Shown here in pieces: positions 1 through 7,602 of a stretch of DNA of 64,000 nt. The notes beneath the pieces were generated by a model. The model had not been told where the DNA came from, ran no database searches, and saw nothing but the letters and a program-made list of their open reading frames with translations. The DNA comes from Lachnospiraceae bacterium (GTDB lineage Bacteria; Bacillota; Clostridia; Lachnospirales; Lachnospiraceae): NCBI GenBank assembly GCA_017431345.1, contig JAFRLH010000057.1, positions 39,952-103,951 on the forward strand, given 5' to 3'. Numbering within the stretch: position 1 is the first letter of the stretch; each line of letters begins with the position of its first letter. The position numbers and the translations under genes were made by a program.

Positions 1-40
1 CCGCTGCCGAAGAGATACAACGTGTAACACAAGTGGCTGA

Positions 41-79
41 AAGTCATGTGGGAGCCGCTTGCAGGATCCCATATGACTT
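41..79. other. Strong stem-loop
   Basis: Bases 41-53 (AAGTCATGTGGGA) pair with 67-79 (TCCCATATGACTT) in a 13-base-pair stem with a single G-T wobble and a 13-base loop. No T-run follows, so it is not an obvious terminator. It may belong to a structured RNA that begins left of the window. Confidence 0.5.
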
Positions 80-108
80 TAAGACACGGCAAGACATGAG
101 CAGGTAGC

Positions 109-146
109 CTGGCAGGGGCTGTAAAATGAGAATGTGCCCCTGCCAG
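109..146. other. Strong GC-rich stem-loop
   Basis: CTGGCAGGGGC at 109-119 is exactly complementary to GCCCCTGCCAG at 136-146, an 11-base-pair stem with a 16-base loop. No long T-run follows. Together with the stem at 41-79 it gives this end of the window an RNA-like secondary structure of unknown identity. Confidence 0.5.
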
Positions 147-185
147 TGCTTGATTGCTGCAGCTGGCGCTTGATTGTTTTGACCG

Positions 186-475
186 GTGCATACATCACAT
201 TTTTTTGTGAATTATGGTCTGTTTGTGTGCATGAACAATTGTTCTCTGTAATTTTATGGTCCGGCCTCTTCTGTTTTTAAGGCAAAAAAGGAGCATATTT
301 ACAGGGAAAAAGGATCCTAAATAGAGTAAAACTTACAAACTGTGCACGGACGCCGGACCATAATTTTGCGAAAAGTATCTGTATATGCACGGGTATAGAC
401 CCTAAAGCAAGATTTTTCTCTGTCTGTGCACAGCAACAGAATTAAGCACAAGATATCAACGATACCAGACCATAA
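186..475. repeat. Converging imperfect ~41-base repeats
   Basis: On the plus strand GTGCAT recurs at 186 and 227, each followed 26-27 bases later by TTATGGTCYG (212-221 and 254-264). On the minus strand the same layout appears in reverse: GTGCAT at 390-385 followed by TTATGGTCCGG at 363-353. Weaker copies start with GTGCAC at 431 and 347, followed by TTTAGGGTCT- and TTTAGGATCC-like ends. An extra TTATGGTCTG lies at 475-466. Repeat starts are 41-43 bases apart within each strand. The identity is unknown; arrays of protein-binding sites or the end of a mobile element are possible. Confidence 0.45.
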
Positions 476-559
476 AACAGAATGCTTTTGGGATCGTGAG
501 AGTGCGGAGCACGGAGCGATCCGTGGTGCTGCAATTGAATCGTTTTAAGTCGATCGTAG

Positions 560-581
560 GGGCGGCCCGAAGAGGCCGCCC
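560..581. terminator. GC-rich hairpin before the first gene
   Basis: GGGCGGCC (560-567) pairs exactly with GGCCGCCC (574-581) around a 6-base loop and is followed by a short TTT. It lies about 20 bases before the start codon at 604, so it could be a weak terminator of upstream transcription or an attenuating leader hairpin. The short T-run makes full termination doubtful. Confidence 0.4.
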
Positions 582-603
582 TTTGGCTAGAGAGAATTAA
601 TGA

Positions 604-2235
604 ATGGGGAATAAACAGTATGACAACAAAGAATGGGAAGTGAGCAGTGCCCGACTCCGGAAGGCGCACGGCTATGCGGACGGTTCCGGCAACGCGAAGA
701 AGGCATTTGAAAATGCGCACCTCGCCGAGGAACTGGCCAGGGATATTCTGCGCCTTTCCCGTCATACGCTTTTTATCAATCTGCGGTTCATGGAAGCCGC
801 ATTTATCAGGATCGTCACCGGTCACGACATGGATACGCTGACCATGGCGACGGACGGAAATTTCCTCTATTACAATTCCGTCCATATCTGCAGGCAGTAT
901 CAGAAGGCAAAGGAGATTCCTGCCCGCGACTACCTGCACACCGTTCTGCACTGCGTTTTCCGGCATCTTTTCGTTTCCCCAAAGGTGGATGCCGCCGTCT
1001 GGGATCTTTCCTGCGACATCGCAGTCGAGAACGTGATCAATACCCTGAACCTGAAATCGCTTTACTGTGAACGTCAGGCGTCGCAGGAATGGCTCATTAA
1101 GGATCTGCAGAAGAAGATCCCGAAGCTGACAGCAGAATGGATCTATAAGCACTTCATGGAGGAAGGGCTTTCGGATGCCGATATCGAGCAGCTGCGGCGG
1201 AACTTTCTGGCTGACGATCATTCGATCTGGCATAATAAGACCTTTGTGGAATCCGGAAATGGCGATAAAGATGAGAATGCTGCCGGAGAGCAGGAAGACA
1301 ACGATTCCGGAAAAGAGACCGATGACAATGAGGGCCTTTCGGAAGAAATGGAGCCGGAAGGAGAAGACGGTGAAGACGCCGGTTCTTCCGAGGAACTGAA
1401 TACCGTCATAGAAAGCGAAGACGGCGGCGGGATCGGCGGGGAAGGATCCGGTGATTCGGACCGGGAGGATCAGAAGCCTGCATTGAAGCCCGCGGAGTTG
1501 GAAGAGGAATGGAAGGAGATCGCGGAGCGGATCCGGGTGGATCTGGAGTCTTTTTCCGATTCCTACGGTGAGGGCGCCGGCGATCTGCAGCAGCACCTCG
1601 CCGAGATCAACAGAGAAAAATACGATTATGCCGCGTTCCTGAAAAGATTTTCGGTGACCGGCGAAAACGTGGAAATAAATGATGACGAATTCGATTACAT
1701 TTTCTACACCTACGGTATGAAGCTTTACGAGAACATGCCGCTCGTGGAGCCGCTGGAATACAAGGATGTGAAGAAGATCCGGGAATTCGTGATCGCAATC
1801 GATACTTCGGAGTCTGTATCCGGCGATACCGTACAGACTTTCGTGACGAAGACGTGGAATATTCTGAAGCAGTCGGAGAATTTCTTCCGGAAGATCAATG
1901 TGCATATTATGCAGTGCGGGGCACGTGTGGAGGAAGATGTACGCATTACTTCGCAGGAAGAATTCGATGAGTATATTGCGCACATGGTGCTGAAAGGGTT
2001 CGGCGGAACGGATTTCAGGCCGGTGTTTGAGAGAGTGGATCAGCTGGTAAGGCAGCATGAGTTCGTGAACCTGAAGGGGATCATCTACTTTACGGACGGA
2101 TACGGGACGTTCCCGAATAATGCGCCGGCGTATGATACGGCGTTCATCTTCCTGGATCAGGGGTATGAGCTGCCGGAGGTGCCGCCGTGGGCGATGCGGG
2201 TGATCATGACGGAAGAGGAACTGAAGATGATATGA
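604..2235 (+). CDS. VWA-like / DUF2201 putative metallopeptidase protein
   Basis: This 543-residue protein has the layout of the DUF2201 family: an N-terminal putative metallopeptidase domain, a long acidic Gly/Glu/Asp linker (about residues 215-300) and a C-terminal von Willebrand A domain. The VWA metal site is visible as DTSES (about 400-404), GGTD (about 468) and TDG (about 497). The zinc-peptidase motif reads HTVLHCVFRH (112-121): the three histidines are present but the catalytic glutamate of HExxH is threonine, so peptidase activity is doubtful. There is no signal peptide. The stop codon overlaps the next gene's start (ATGA type), so the two are translationally coupled. VWA proteins of this kind usually work with a MoxR-type AAA+ ATPase, and one lies two genes downstream. 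Confidence 0.8.
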   Translation: MGNKQYDNKEWEVSSARLRKAHGYADGSGNAKKAFENAHLAEELARDILRLSRHTLFINLRFMEAAFIRIVTGHDMDTLTMATDGNFLYYNSVHICRQYQKAKEIPARDYLHTVLHCVFRHLFVSPKVDAAVWDLSCDIAVENVINTLNLKSLYCERQASQEWLIKDLQKKIPKLTAEWIYKHFMEEGLSDADIEQLRRNFLADDHSIWHNKTFVESGNGDKDENAAGEQEDNDSGKETDDNEGLSEEMEPEGEDGEDAGSSEELNTVIESEDGGGIGGEGSGDSDREDQKPALKPAELEEEWKEIAERIRVDLESFSDSYGEGAGDLQQHLAEINREKYDYAAFLKRFSVTGENVEINDDEFDYIFYTYGMKLYENMPLVEPLEYKDVKKIREFVIAIDTSESVSGDTVQTFVTKTWNILKQSENFFRKINVHIMQCGARVEEDVRITSQEEFDEYIAHMVLKGFGGTDFRPVFERVDQLVRQHEFVNLKGIIYFTDGYGTFPNNAPAYDTAFIFLDQGYELPEVPPWAMRVIMTEEELKMI

Positions 2236-4163
2236 ACGATTTTGTGATCGAAAACAGCATACTGATCAAATACACCGGCTCGGAACCCTACGTCGAGATC
2301 CCGGACAGCATCACCGTCATCGGCGAAGGTGCCTTTCGCGACTGCCGGGATCTGCATGAGATCACGATACCGGATTCGGTCAGGGAAATCGCTTCGGAAG
2401 CCTTTCATCTTTGCGTCAATCTGAGCAAAGTGATCGGTGCGGCCGGCGTGGTAAAAATCGGCCGGGATGTTTTCACCCGGACCCCGTGGTACAAATATTA
2501 CTCCGAGAACGAGACTGAATGGAAGGAAGACTTCGTTTTCATCGGACGCGTTCTCGTAAAAGCAAGAAGAAATATAAAAGAAGCAATCATCCCGGACGGG
2601 ACCACGATGATCGCTGCGGATGCATTCCACGAAAGAGTAATGATGCGGCACGTGGAAATTCCGGACAGCGTTTCCTATATCGGCTGGAGGGCGTTCAAGG
2701 GCTGCTCCGGGCTGACAGCGGTCAGGATCCCCGGCACCGTGAAACGGCTCGGCTGGCACTGCTTTGAGACTTGTCCCAGGCTGACGGACATTCAGATCGG
2801 GGAAGGTGTGGAGATCTTCGAGAACGGCGTGTTCTCCAGCTGCCGCGGAATCTATTCAGTCACCTTCCCGGCATCGCTGAAGGCACTTGGCGGATGGACA
2901 TTTTTCTCGTGCAGTGCCCTGCGGGAAGTGACTTTCAAAGGCGTGCTTCGCGAGATCGGAGAGAGAACTTTTTCGGGCTGTTTCGAACTGCTTTCCGTGC
3001 ATGTGCCGGAAGGGCTTGAAAAAATCGGTGTGGAAGCATTTTACGAATGCACGAATCTGAAGGAGGTCCCGCTCCCGGATTCGGTGAAAGTGATCGAGCG
3101 GCAGGCGTTCACCAACGACCGGTATTTTGAGAAACTGATCCTGCCGAAAAGCCTGGAACAGATGGATGAAGCGGTATTCCACGGTTGTCAGGGTATAAAG
3201 GAACTGGCCATCCCGCCGTTCCTGAAGAAAGTGCCGGCAAACAGTTTCTTTGGCTGCAGGGGGATCAGGAAACTGATGATCTCGGAAGGTGTGGAAGAGA
3301 TCGGAGACGGCGCATTCAGCAGATGCAGCGAACTGACGGAAGTCGTTCTTCCGAAGAGCATGAAGCGGATCGGAGACAGCGCATTCGGCAGCTGCAGAAA
3401 TCTCTCACGAATCATTCTTCCGGACGGACTGGAAGAGATCGGCAGCGAATGTTTCTCCCGCTGCGGTATGCTTGCGGAAGCGGAGATCCCCGCTTCTGTG
3501 AAGCGGATCGGAGGAGGTGCATTTGCCCATTGCCATGAACTGGCAGATGACAGAGAATTCATTATACAGGACGGAACCTTTTACGCTTATCTGGGGGAAT
3601 CGACGGAAGTGACAGTTCCGGAGGGCGTGCAGAAGATTGCTTCCGGCGCCTTTGCAGAGAACAGAAAATACCGCCGGATCTTCATTCCGGAGAGTGTGAC
3701 GGAAATCGGGGACGGCGCGTTCCGCAGCTGTGAAAGCCTGTTCGAACTGCGGATCCTGTCCGGGAAGATCAATAATCTGGGAGAAGATCCTTTTGCCGGA
3801 TGCGACAGGCTGGTCACGGCAACGGTCTGCGGCTTGTCACCGTATGATTTTGCAGAGGAAACGCAACGAACGGCGGCAGCGCTGGGGTACTGTGAAAAGA
3901 GCCGCCTGTTCAATGGCGCGGTCTCGGGAAAGTGCAGGAAATACGCAGAGGATCATCTGGAGACCATCCTCATGAAGGCTGTCGATGAAAAGCTGACTGA
4001 TGCGGTGAAGTTCTTTACGGAAAGAGACATGCTGGAAGACAGCGTTTTCTATGAAGTCCTCGAATATGCGCAGAAGAAGAAAGCTATGGAAATCGTCGCG
4101 GTACTGCTGGATCACAGGAACAGCAGGACGGATATGGATGAATTCAGCAGATATGATATTTAA
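2232..4163 (+). CDS. BspA-type leucine-rich-repeat protein
   Basis: A 643-residue protein made almost entirely of LRR_5 (BspA-like) repeats of about 23 residues, with recurring patterns such as IGDGAFSRC and LPKSMKRIGDSAF. About the last 100 residues are helical and not LRR. Although the frame is open from 2187, the start at 2232 is preferred because it overlaps the previous stop in ATGA and has GAGGA upstream. No signal peptide or cell-wall anchor is seen, so unlike many BspA proteins it is probably cytoplasmic. Its place between a VWA protein and a MoxR ATPase suggests an adaptor or substrate-recognition role; this is inference. Confidence 0.82.
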   Translation: MNDFVIENSILIKYTGSEPYVEIPDSITVIGEGAFRDCRDLHEITIPDSVREIASEAFHLCVNLSKVIGAAGVVKIGRDVFTRTPWYKYYSENETEWKEDFVFIGRVLVKARRNIKEAIIPDGTTMIAADAFHERVMMRHVEIPDSVSYIGWRAFKGCSGLTAVRIPGTVKRLGWHCFETCPRLTDIQIGEGVEIFENGVFSSCRGIYSVTFPASLKALGGWTFFSCSALREVTFKGVLREIGERTFSGCFELLSVHVPEGLEKIGVEAFYECTNLKEVPLPDSVKVIERQAFTNDRYFEKLILPKSLEQMDEAVFHGCQGIKELAIPPFLKKVPANSFFGCRGIRKLMISEGVEEIGDGAFSRCSELTEVVLPKSMKRIGDSAFGSCRNLSRIILPDGLEEIGSECFSRCGMLAEAEIPASVKRIGGGAFAHCHELADDREFIIQDGTFYAYLGESTEVTVPEGVQKIASGAFAENRKYRRIFIPESVTEIGDGAFRSCESLFELRILSGKINNLGEDPFAGCDRLVTATVCGLSPYDFAEETQRTAAALGYCEKSRLFNGAVSGKCRKYAEDHLETILMKAVDEKLTDAVKFFTERDMLEDSVFYEVLEYAQKKKAMEIVAVLLDHRNSRTDMDEFSRYDI

Positions 4164-4178
4164 CGGGAAGGGTTCGAT

Positions 4179-5696
4179 ATGAACATTCAGGACGCGAAAG
4201 AACAGATCAAAAACGCCATGACGGCGTATTTTACAAAAGATGAATTCGGCAATTACAGGATTCCGATCGAGAAGCAGCGGCCGGTCCTGCTGATGGGCCC
4301 GCCCGGTATTGGAAAGACGGCGGTGATGGAGCAGATCGCTTCCGAGCTTGGCGTAGGCCTGGTGTCCTATTCCATGACACACCACACCAGGCAGAGCGCG
4401 CTGGGCCTCCCGTATATCACCGAAAATGAATTCGAGGGCATGAAATACCAGCTCTCGGAATATACTATGAGTGAGATCATCGGTTCGATCTACAAGCTGA
4501 TGAAGGAGACCGGCGTCCGGGAAGGCATCCTTTTCCTGGATGAGATCAACTGCGTTTCGGAAACGCTGGCACCGTGCATGCTGCAGTTCCTGCAGTATAA
4601 GGTGTTCGGCCAGCACCGGATCCCGAACGGCTGGATCGTGGTGACGGCAGGCAATCCGCCGGAATACAATAAATCCGTGCGAGACTTTGATATCGTCACC
4701 TGGGACAGACTGAAGCGGATCGACGTGGAGCCGGATTATGAAGCCTGGAAGAAATATGCTTCCGCGCAGAACGTTCACCCCGCCGTTATGACTTATCTGG
4801 CGGCGCGGAAGAAGGATTTTTACAAGATCGAGAGCACCGTGGACGGCAGGCATTTCGTTACCGCCAGAGGCTGGGAAGATCTCTCGGAAATGATCCGGCT
4901 CTATGAAGAGAACGATATAAAAGTTGATGAGAAGCTGATCAGCCAGTACATCCAGCATGAGAAGATCTCGAAGGATTTCGCAATTTACTATGATCTGTTC
5001 CGGAAGTACCGGAGCGATTACAAGATCGATGCGATCCTGGCGGGAACGCCGGATGAAAATGTGCTGTTCCGGGCGAAGCGGGCGCCGATGGATGAAAAGC
5101 TGAGTTTCCTGGGATTGCTGTTCGACGCGGTGACGTCGCATCTGCGGGAAGTGTGCGAGCAGGAGGATCTGCTGGATGCGCTGCTGCCGCTTGTGAAGAC
5201 GATCAAAGCGGAACTTGCATCAGAGGACGGACAGAAGCCGGCGGATCTCGTGGATGCGCACATTACGGAGCAAATGGATGCACTGGAAAAGGGAAGAAAA
5301 GCTTCCTCGCTCTCGCCCTCGAAACAGCGGTGCATGCAGAGAGTCATGGCGGCGCTCGGCGAATTCAAAGCCCTGCTGCTGCATGACGGATGCACCGGAA
5401 ATGAAGCCTTTGAAGTTATCCGCGGGGCGTTCGGGAAGAATGTGGCGAATCTGAAAGAGATGTCGGCGGCGGGATCAAAAGTGCTGGATTACGCCTTTGA
5501 TTTCTGTGAGAAGGCGTTCCCGGAGGGCGATGAGATCCTGATCTTCGTTACGGAGCTTACGGTGAATTATTATACGGCGCGGTTTATCGGCCATTACGGG
5601 TGTGATAAGTACTTCCTGCATAATAAGGAACTGCAGTTCTCGGAGAGACAGATGGAGATCGATGAGAAAGTGAAGAAGCTCGACTGGGAGCTGTAA
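4179..5696 (+). CDS. MoxR-like AAA+ ATPase
   Basis: A 505-residue AAA_5-type ATPase. Walker A is GPPGIGKT at 40-47, Walker B is GILFLDEIN at 116-124, the sensor asparagine lies in TAGNPPEYN (about 157-165) and a DRLKR arginine cluster follows (176-180). The C-terminal 250 residues are helical and family-specific. A GGGAAGGG-like ribosome site precedes the start, 15 bases after the LRR gene. MoxR ATPases typically remodel or activate a client together with a VWA-domain partner (RavA-ViaA, CbbQ-CbbO and NorQ-NorD are known pairs). The VWA gene two positions upstream is the natural partner. The client is not known. Confidence 0.88.
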   Translation: MNIQDAKEQIKNAMTAYFTKDEFGNYRIPIEKQRPVLLMGPPGIGKTAVMEQIASELGVGLVSYSMTHHTRQSALGLPYITENEFEGMKYQLSEYTMSEIIGSIYKLMKETGVREGILFLDEINCVSETLAPCMLQFLQYKVFGQHRIPNGWIVVTAGNPPEYNKSVRDFDIVTWDRLKRIDVEPDYEAWKKYASAQNVHPAVMTYLAARKKDFYKIESTVDGRHFVTARGWEDLSEMIRLYEENDIKVDEKLISQYIQHEKISKDFAIYYDLFRKYRSDYKIDAILAGTPDENVLFRAKRAPMDEKLSFLGLLFDAVTSHLREVCEQEDLLDALLPLVKTIKAELASEDGQKPADLVDAHITEQMDALEKGRKASSLSPSKQRCMQRVMAALGEFKALLLHDGCTGNEAFEVIRGAFGKNVANLKEMSAAGSKVLDYAFDFCEKAFPEGDEILIFVTELTVNYYTARFIGHYGCDKYFLHNKELQFSERQMEIDEKVKKLDWEL

Positions 5697-5713
5697 GGAA
5701 AGGAGATAATACC

Positions 5714-6199
5714 ATGTCAAATTTATACACAGAAAAAAGAAAAGAACTCACCGCGCAGTTCGCGCAGCTCATGCCGCTCATCGAAGAGGAACGCCAGGCC
5801 TTTATCATGGCTGAGGGAGGCAGGCTCGCTGCCGTCATCGGCACCGGTTACTGGGTAAAGGAAGCCGAAGATTACGAGATCTTCCACGGCAGAAAAGGAG
5901 ATGAGCTTGCGCTGATCGAAGCCCGTCCGAAGGATCCCTATGATATTACGATCGAAGAGATCGAATGGATCACCCGCCAGTATAAGAAGATCGAACGCTG
6001 CGGGACGGAGACATATATCAATTTCTTTAACATGATGCCGGATGACAAGGAGAGGATCACATTGCTTGCGGGCATGTGGCATAAACTGTCGCATGATACG
6101 CTGTGCACGGATGCGGAGATCAAGAAGCTGGTCGACGGACATGACGAGTTCATCAACAGGAAGCTTTCCGATCCGGTGAAGGTGATCAGCCATATCTGA
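5714..6199 (+). CDS. Uncharacterised 161-residue protein of the MoxR/VWA cluster
   Basis: I do not recognise this family. It is a soluble, mostly helical protein without signal peptide or membrane segment. The N-terminal third is rich in Glu and Ala, and the middle holds an aromatic stretch (GTGYWVKEAEDYEIF). It has a strong AAAGGAGAT ribosome site and begins 17 bases after the ATPase gene, so it is very likely co-transcribed with it. A role as cofactor or client of the ATPase is possible but rests only on position. Confidence 0.7.
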   Translation: MSNLYTEKRKELTAQFAQLMPLIEEERQAFIMAEGGRLAAVIGTGYWVKEAEDYEIFHGRKGDELALIEARPKDPYDITIEEIEWITRQYKKIERCGTETYINFFNMMPDDKERITLLAGMWHKLSHDTLCTDAEIKKLVDGHDEFINRKLSDPVKVISHI

Positions 6200-6200
6200 A

Positions 6201-6275
6201 GATGACAGAAAGCCGCGAAGTGAAGTCATCCTGCTTTATTTATGCGGTGGATCCTTCGACAGGCTCAGGATGACA
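6201..6275. repeat. Dispersed TGTCATCC-type repeat, copy 1
   Basis: GATGAC at 6201-6206 and GTCATC at 6225-6230 form one imperfect inverted pair. GGATCCTTCGACAGG at 6249 followed by CTCAGGATGACA (ending at 6275) carries the characteristic GGATCCTTCG and GGATGACA ends of an intergenic repeat seen in many bacterial genomes. Related copies occur at 20992, 32215, 40682 and 54917. Confidence 0.6.
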
Positions 6276-6325
6276 ATGGTCCTGACGATAACCCGGAATG
6301 AAAGATCTTGGGAGGAATGCAAAAT

Positions 6326-7516
6326 ATGAGAACACTCAATAAAGAAGTGAAAGATTACGCCCTGCACGTGACATTATGCGCGGATAAAAACGAGTTTGAC
6401 ACAGCCAGGAAACTGGCTTATATGGACAATACCGACAGATATCCTGTGCCGGGCTGCGCTCCCGGCCTGGCCCAGCTTGCGGATCTGCAGAAGACCTACG
6501 GGCCGGCAGTGCTTTTTGACGAAGCCCTTGCTTCGCTGATCCCGAACTATTTCAATGAATTTCTGCAGAAGGAAAAGATCCGGATCTTCGGCAAGCCGGA
6601 GGTGAACGATGTCCAGTTCCTGCCGGACGGCGGTGTAAGCTTCCAGATCAAAGCCGACATGTTCCCGCAGGTCGAGCTTGGGCAGTACAGGGATATCGCC
6701 GTTCCGTTCGTGCGCATGGAACAGCAGGCGGAATTCGAGCAGGCTGTCCTGCAGAAAGCCTGTGAGAACATGAAGGGAGAGATCCCGCCGGCGCTGATCG
6801 AGCAGAAGATGAACGCGATCCTGGCGCAGGAGAAGCTGAACATCCATAATGATGCCGTCTATCATCTGCTGGCCGATATGCTCGTGATCCTGGATGAAGC
6901 GTATGTCGCCGCCGGTGCCGTGCGTCCGAAAGTCCAGGTAAGACGCGAGGCGATGGATCTGATGCTTCAATGCGCTTCTGCTGAGCATGAACTGGACTGG
7001 CGTGATTTCCTGAAGGAGCAGGTCAAGGTGATGGCGGAACGTTATCACAGCCTTCCCGCTGATTTTGATAAAAAGATCGACGCTATCATGAAGAAACGGG
7101 AAGATGCAAAGCACAAAATGAGCCCGGATGCCCTTACGGATGAACTGTTCAAGGCCTATCTCGGTTCTCTTGAACTGACTGAAGATCAGTGGAAGAACCA
7201 GCGTATGGGCCAGGCGGCGAAAGATGTCTGTATCGATCTGCTTCTGGAAGCCGTCGCGGAGAAGGAGGATCTTTCTGTCAGCAATGACGAGATCCACGCG
7301 GGGATCGAAGAGCTGGCCTCCCGATACGGCCTTGAGCCTGAGGAAGCGGAAGCCAATATCGATAAAGGTGCATTCGCAGGCAAGCTTGTGCGTGACAAAG
7401 CGCTTGCACTCATTCTGAATGCAGCAAAAACGGATTATGAAGCGAAAGCTGCACTGGATAAGAAAAGAGCAGAGACAGCCGCAAAGATGAATGCGGACGT
7501 AGAAGTGAAAAACTGA
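6326..7516 (+). CDS. Trigger-factor-like chaperone lacking the PPIase domain
   Basis: A 396-residue paralogue of trigger factor. The N-terminal domain keeps the pattern of the real Tig at 34465 (for example LFDEALASLIPNYFNEFL aligns with FLEDAINETVPGVYEEAV, and VELGQYRDIAV with VTLGEYKGLSV). The ribosome-docking GFRKGKAPR loop is replaced by VPGCAPGLAQL. The FKBP-type PPIase domain is missing, and the protein passes straight into the helical C-terminal chaperone arms (EIPPALIEQKM; the DEIHAGIEELASRYGLEPEE stretch aligns with EEIEKEIADMAERYGMEIDK). The start at 6326 is chosen because GGGAGG lies 10 bases upstream; an upstream TTG and an ATG at 6317 are less well placed. It probably acts off the ribosome and may serve the preceding MoxR/VWA genes. 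Confidence 0.78.
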   Translation: MRTLNKEVKDYALHVTLCADKNEFDTARKLAYMDNTDRYPVPGCAPGLAQLADLQKTYGPAVLFDEALASLIPNYFNEFLQKEKIRIFGKPEVNDVQFLPDGGVSFQIKADMFPQVELGQYRDIAVPFVRMEQQAEFEQAVLQKACENMKGEIPPALIEQKMNAILAQEKLNIHNDAVYHLLADMLVILDEAYVAAGAVRPKVQVRREAMDLMLQCASAEHELDWRDFLKEQVKVMAERYHSLPADFDKKIDAIMKKREDAKHKMSPDALTDELFKAYLGSLELTEDQWKNQRMGQAAKDVCIDLLLEAVAEKEDLSVSNDEIHAGIEELASRYGLEPEEAEANIDKGAFAGKLVRDKALALILNAAKTDYEAKAALDKKRAETAAKMNADVEVKN

Positions 7517-7602
7517 ATCGTACGGCGGGGCGGACTGCGAATGTCCGCTCCCTGTGCTTAACGGATAAAGGGAAACGTCTTTTTATACGGCCGGGGTGTA
7601 CC

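Larger units (their letters stand above)
1..603. other. Gene-free leader region with hairpins and repeats
   Basis: No convincing coding region is seen here; the long minus-strand frame that enters it from the next gene is an antisense shadow. The stretch holds two strong stem-loops (41-79 and 109-146), a set of imperfect repeats of about 41 bases in two converging orientations (about 146-475), the 12-base palindrome GAACAATTGTTC at 233-244, and a GC-rich hairpin (560-581) just ahead of the first gene. It could be the end of a structured RNA cut by the window edge, a mobile-element remnant or a regulatory region. Confidence 0.6.

Noticed and set aside
1-603. tRNA, rRNA or known riboswitch in the gene-free left end
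   Set aside because: No cloverleaf, CCA end or familiar conserved core could be recognised despite the strong stems.
442-2058. Long minus-strand open frame opposite the VWA gene
   Set aside because: It is antisense to a gene with clear domain motifs; its composition (many Leu, Ile, Arg, His, Phe) is that of a codon-bias shadow, and it has no recognisable domain.
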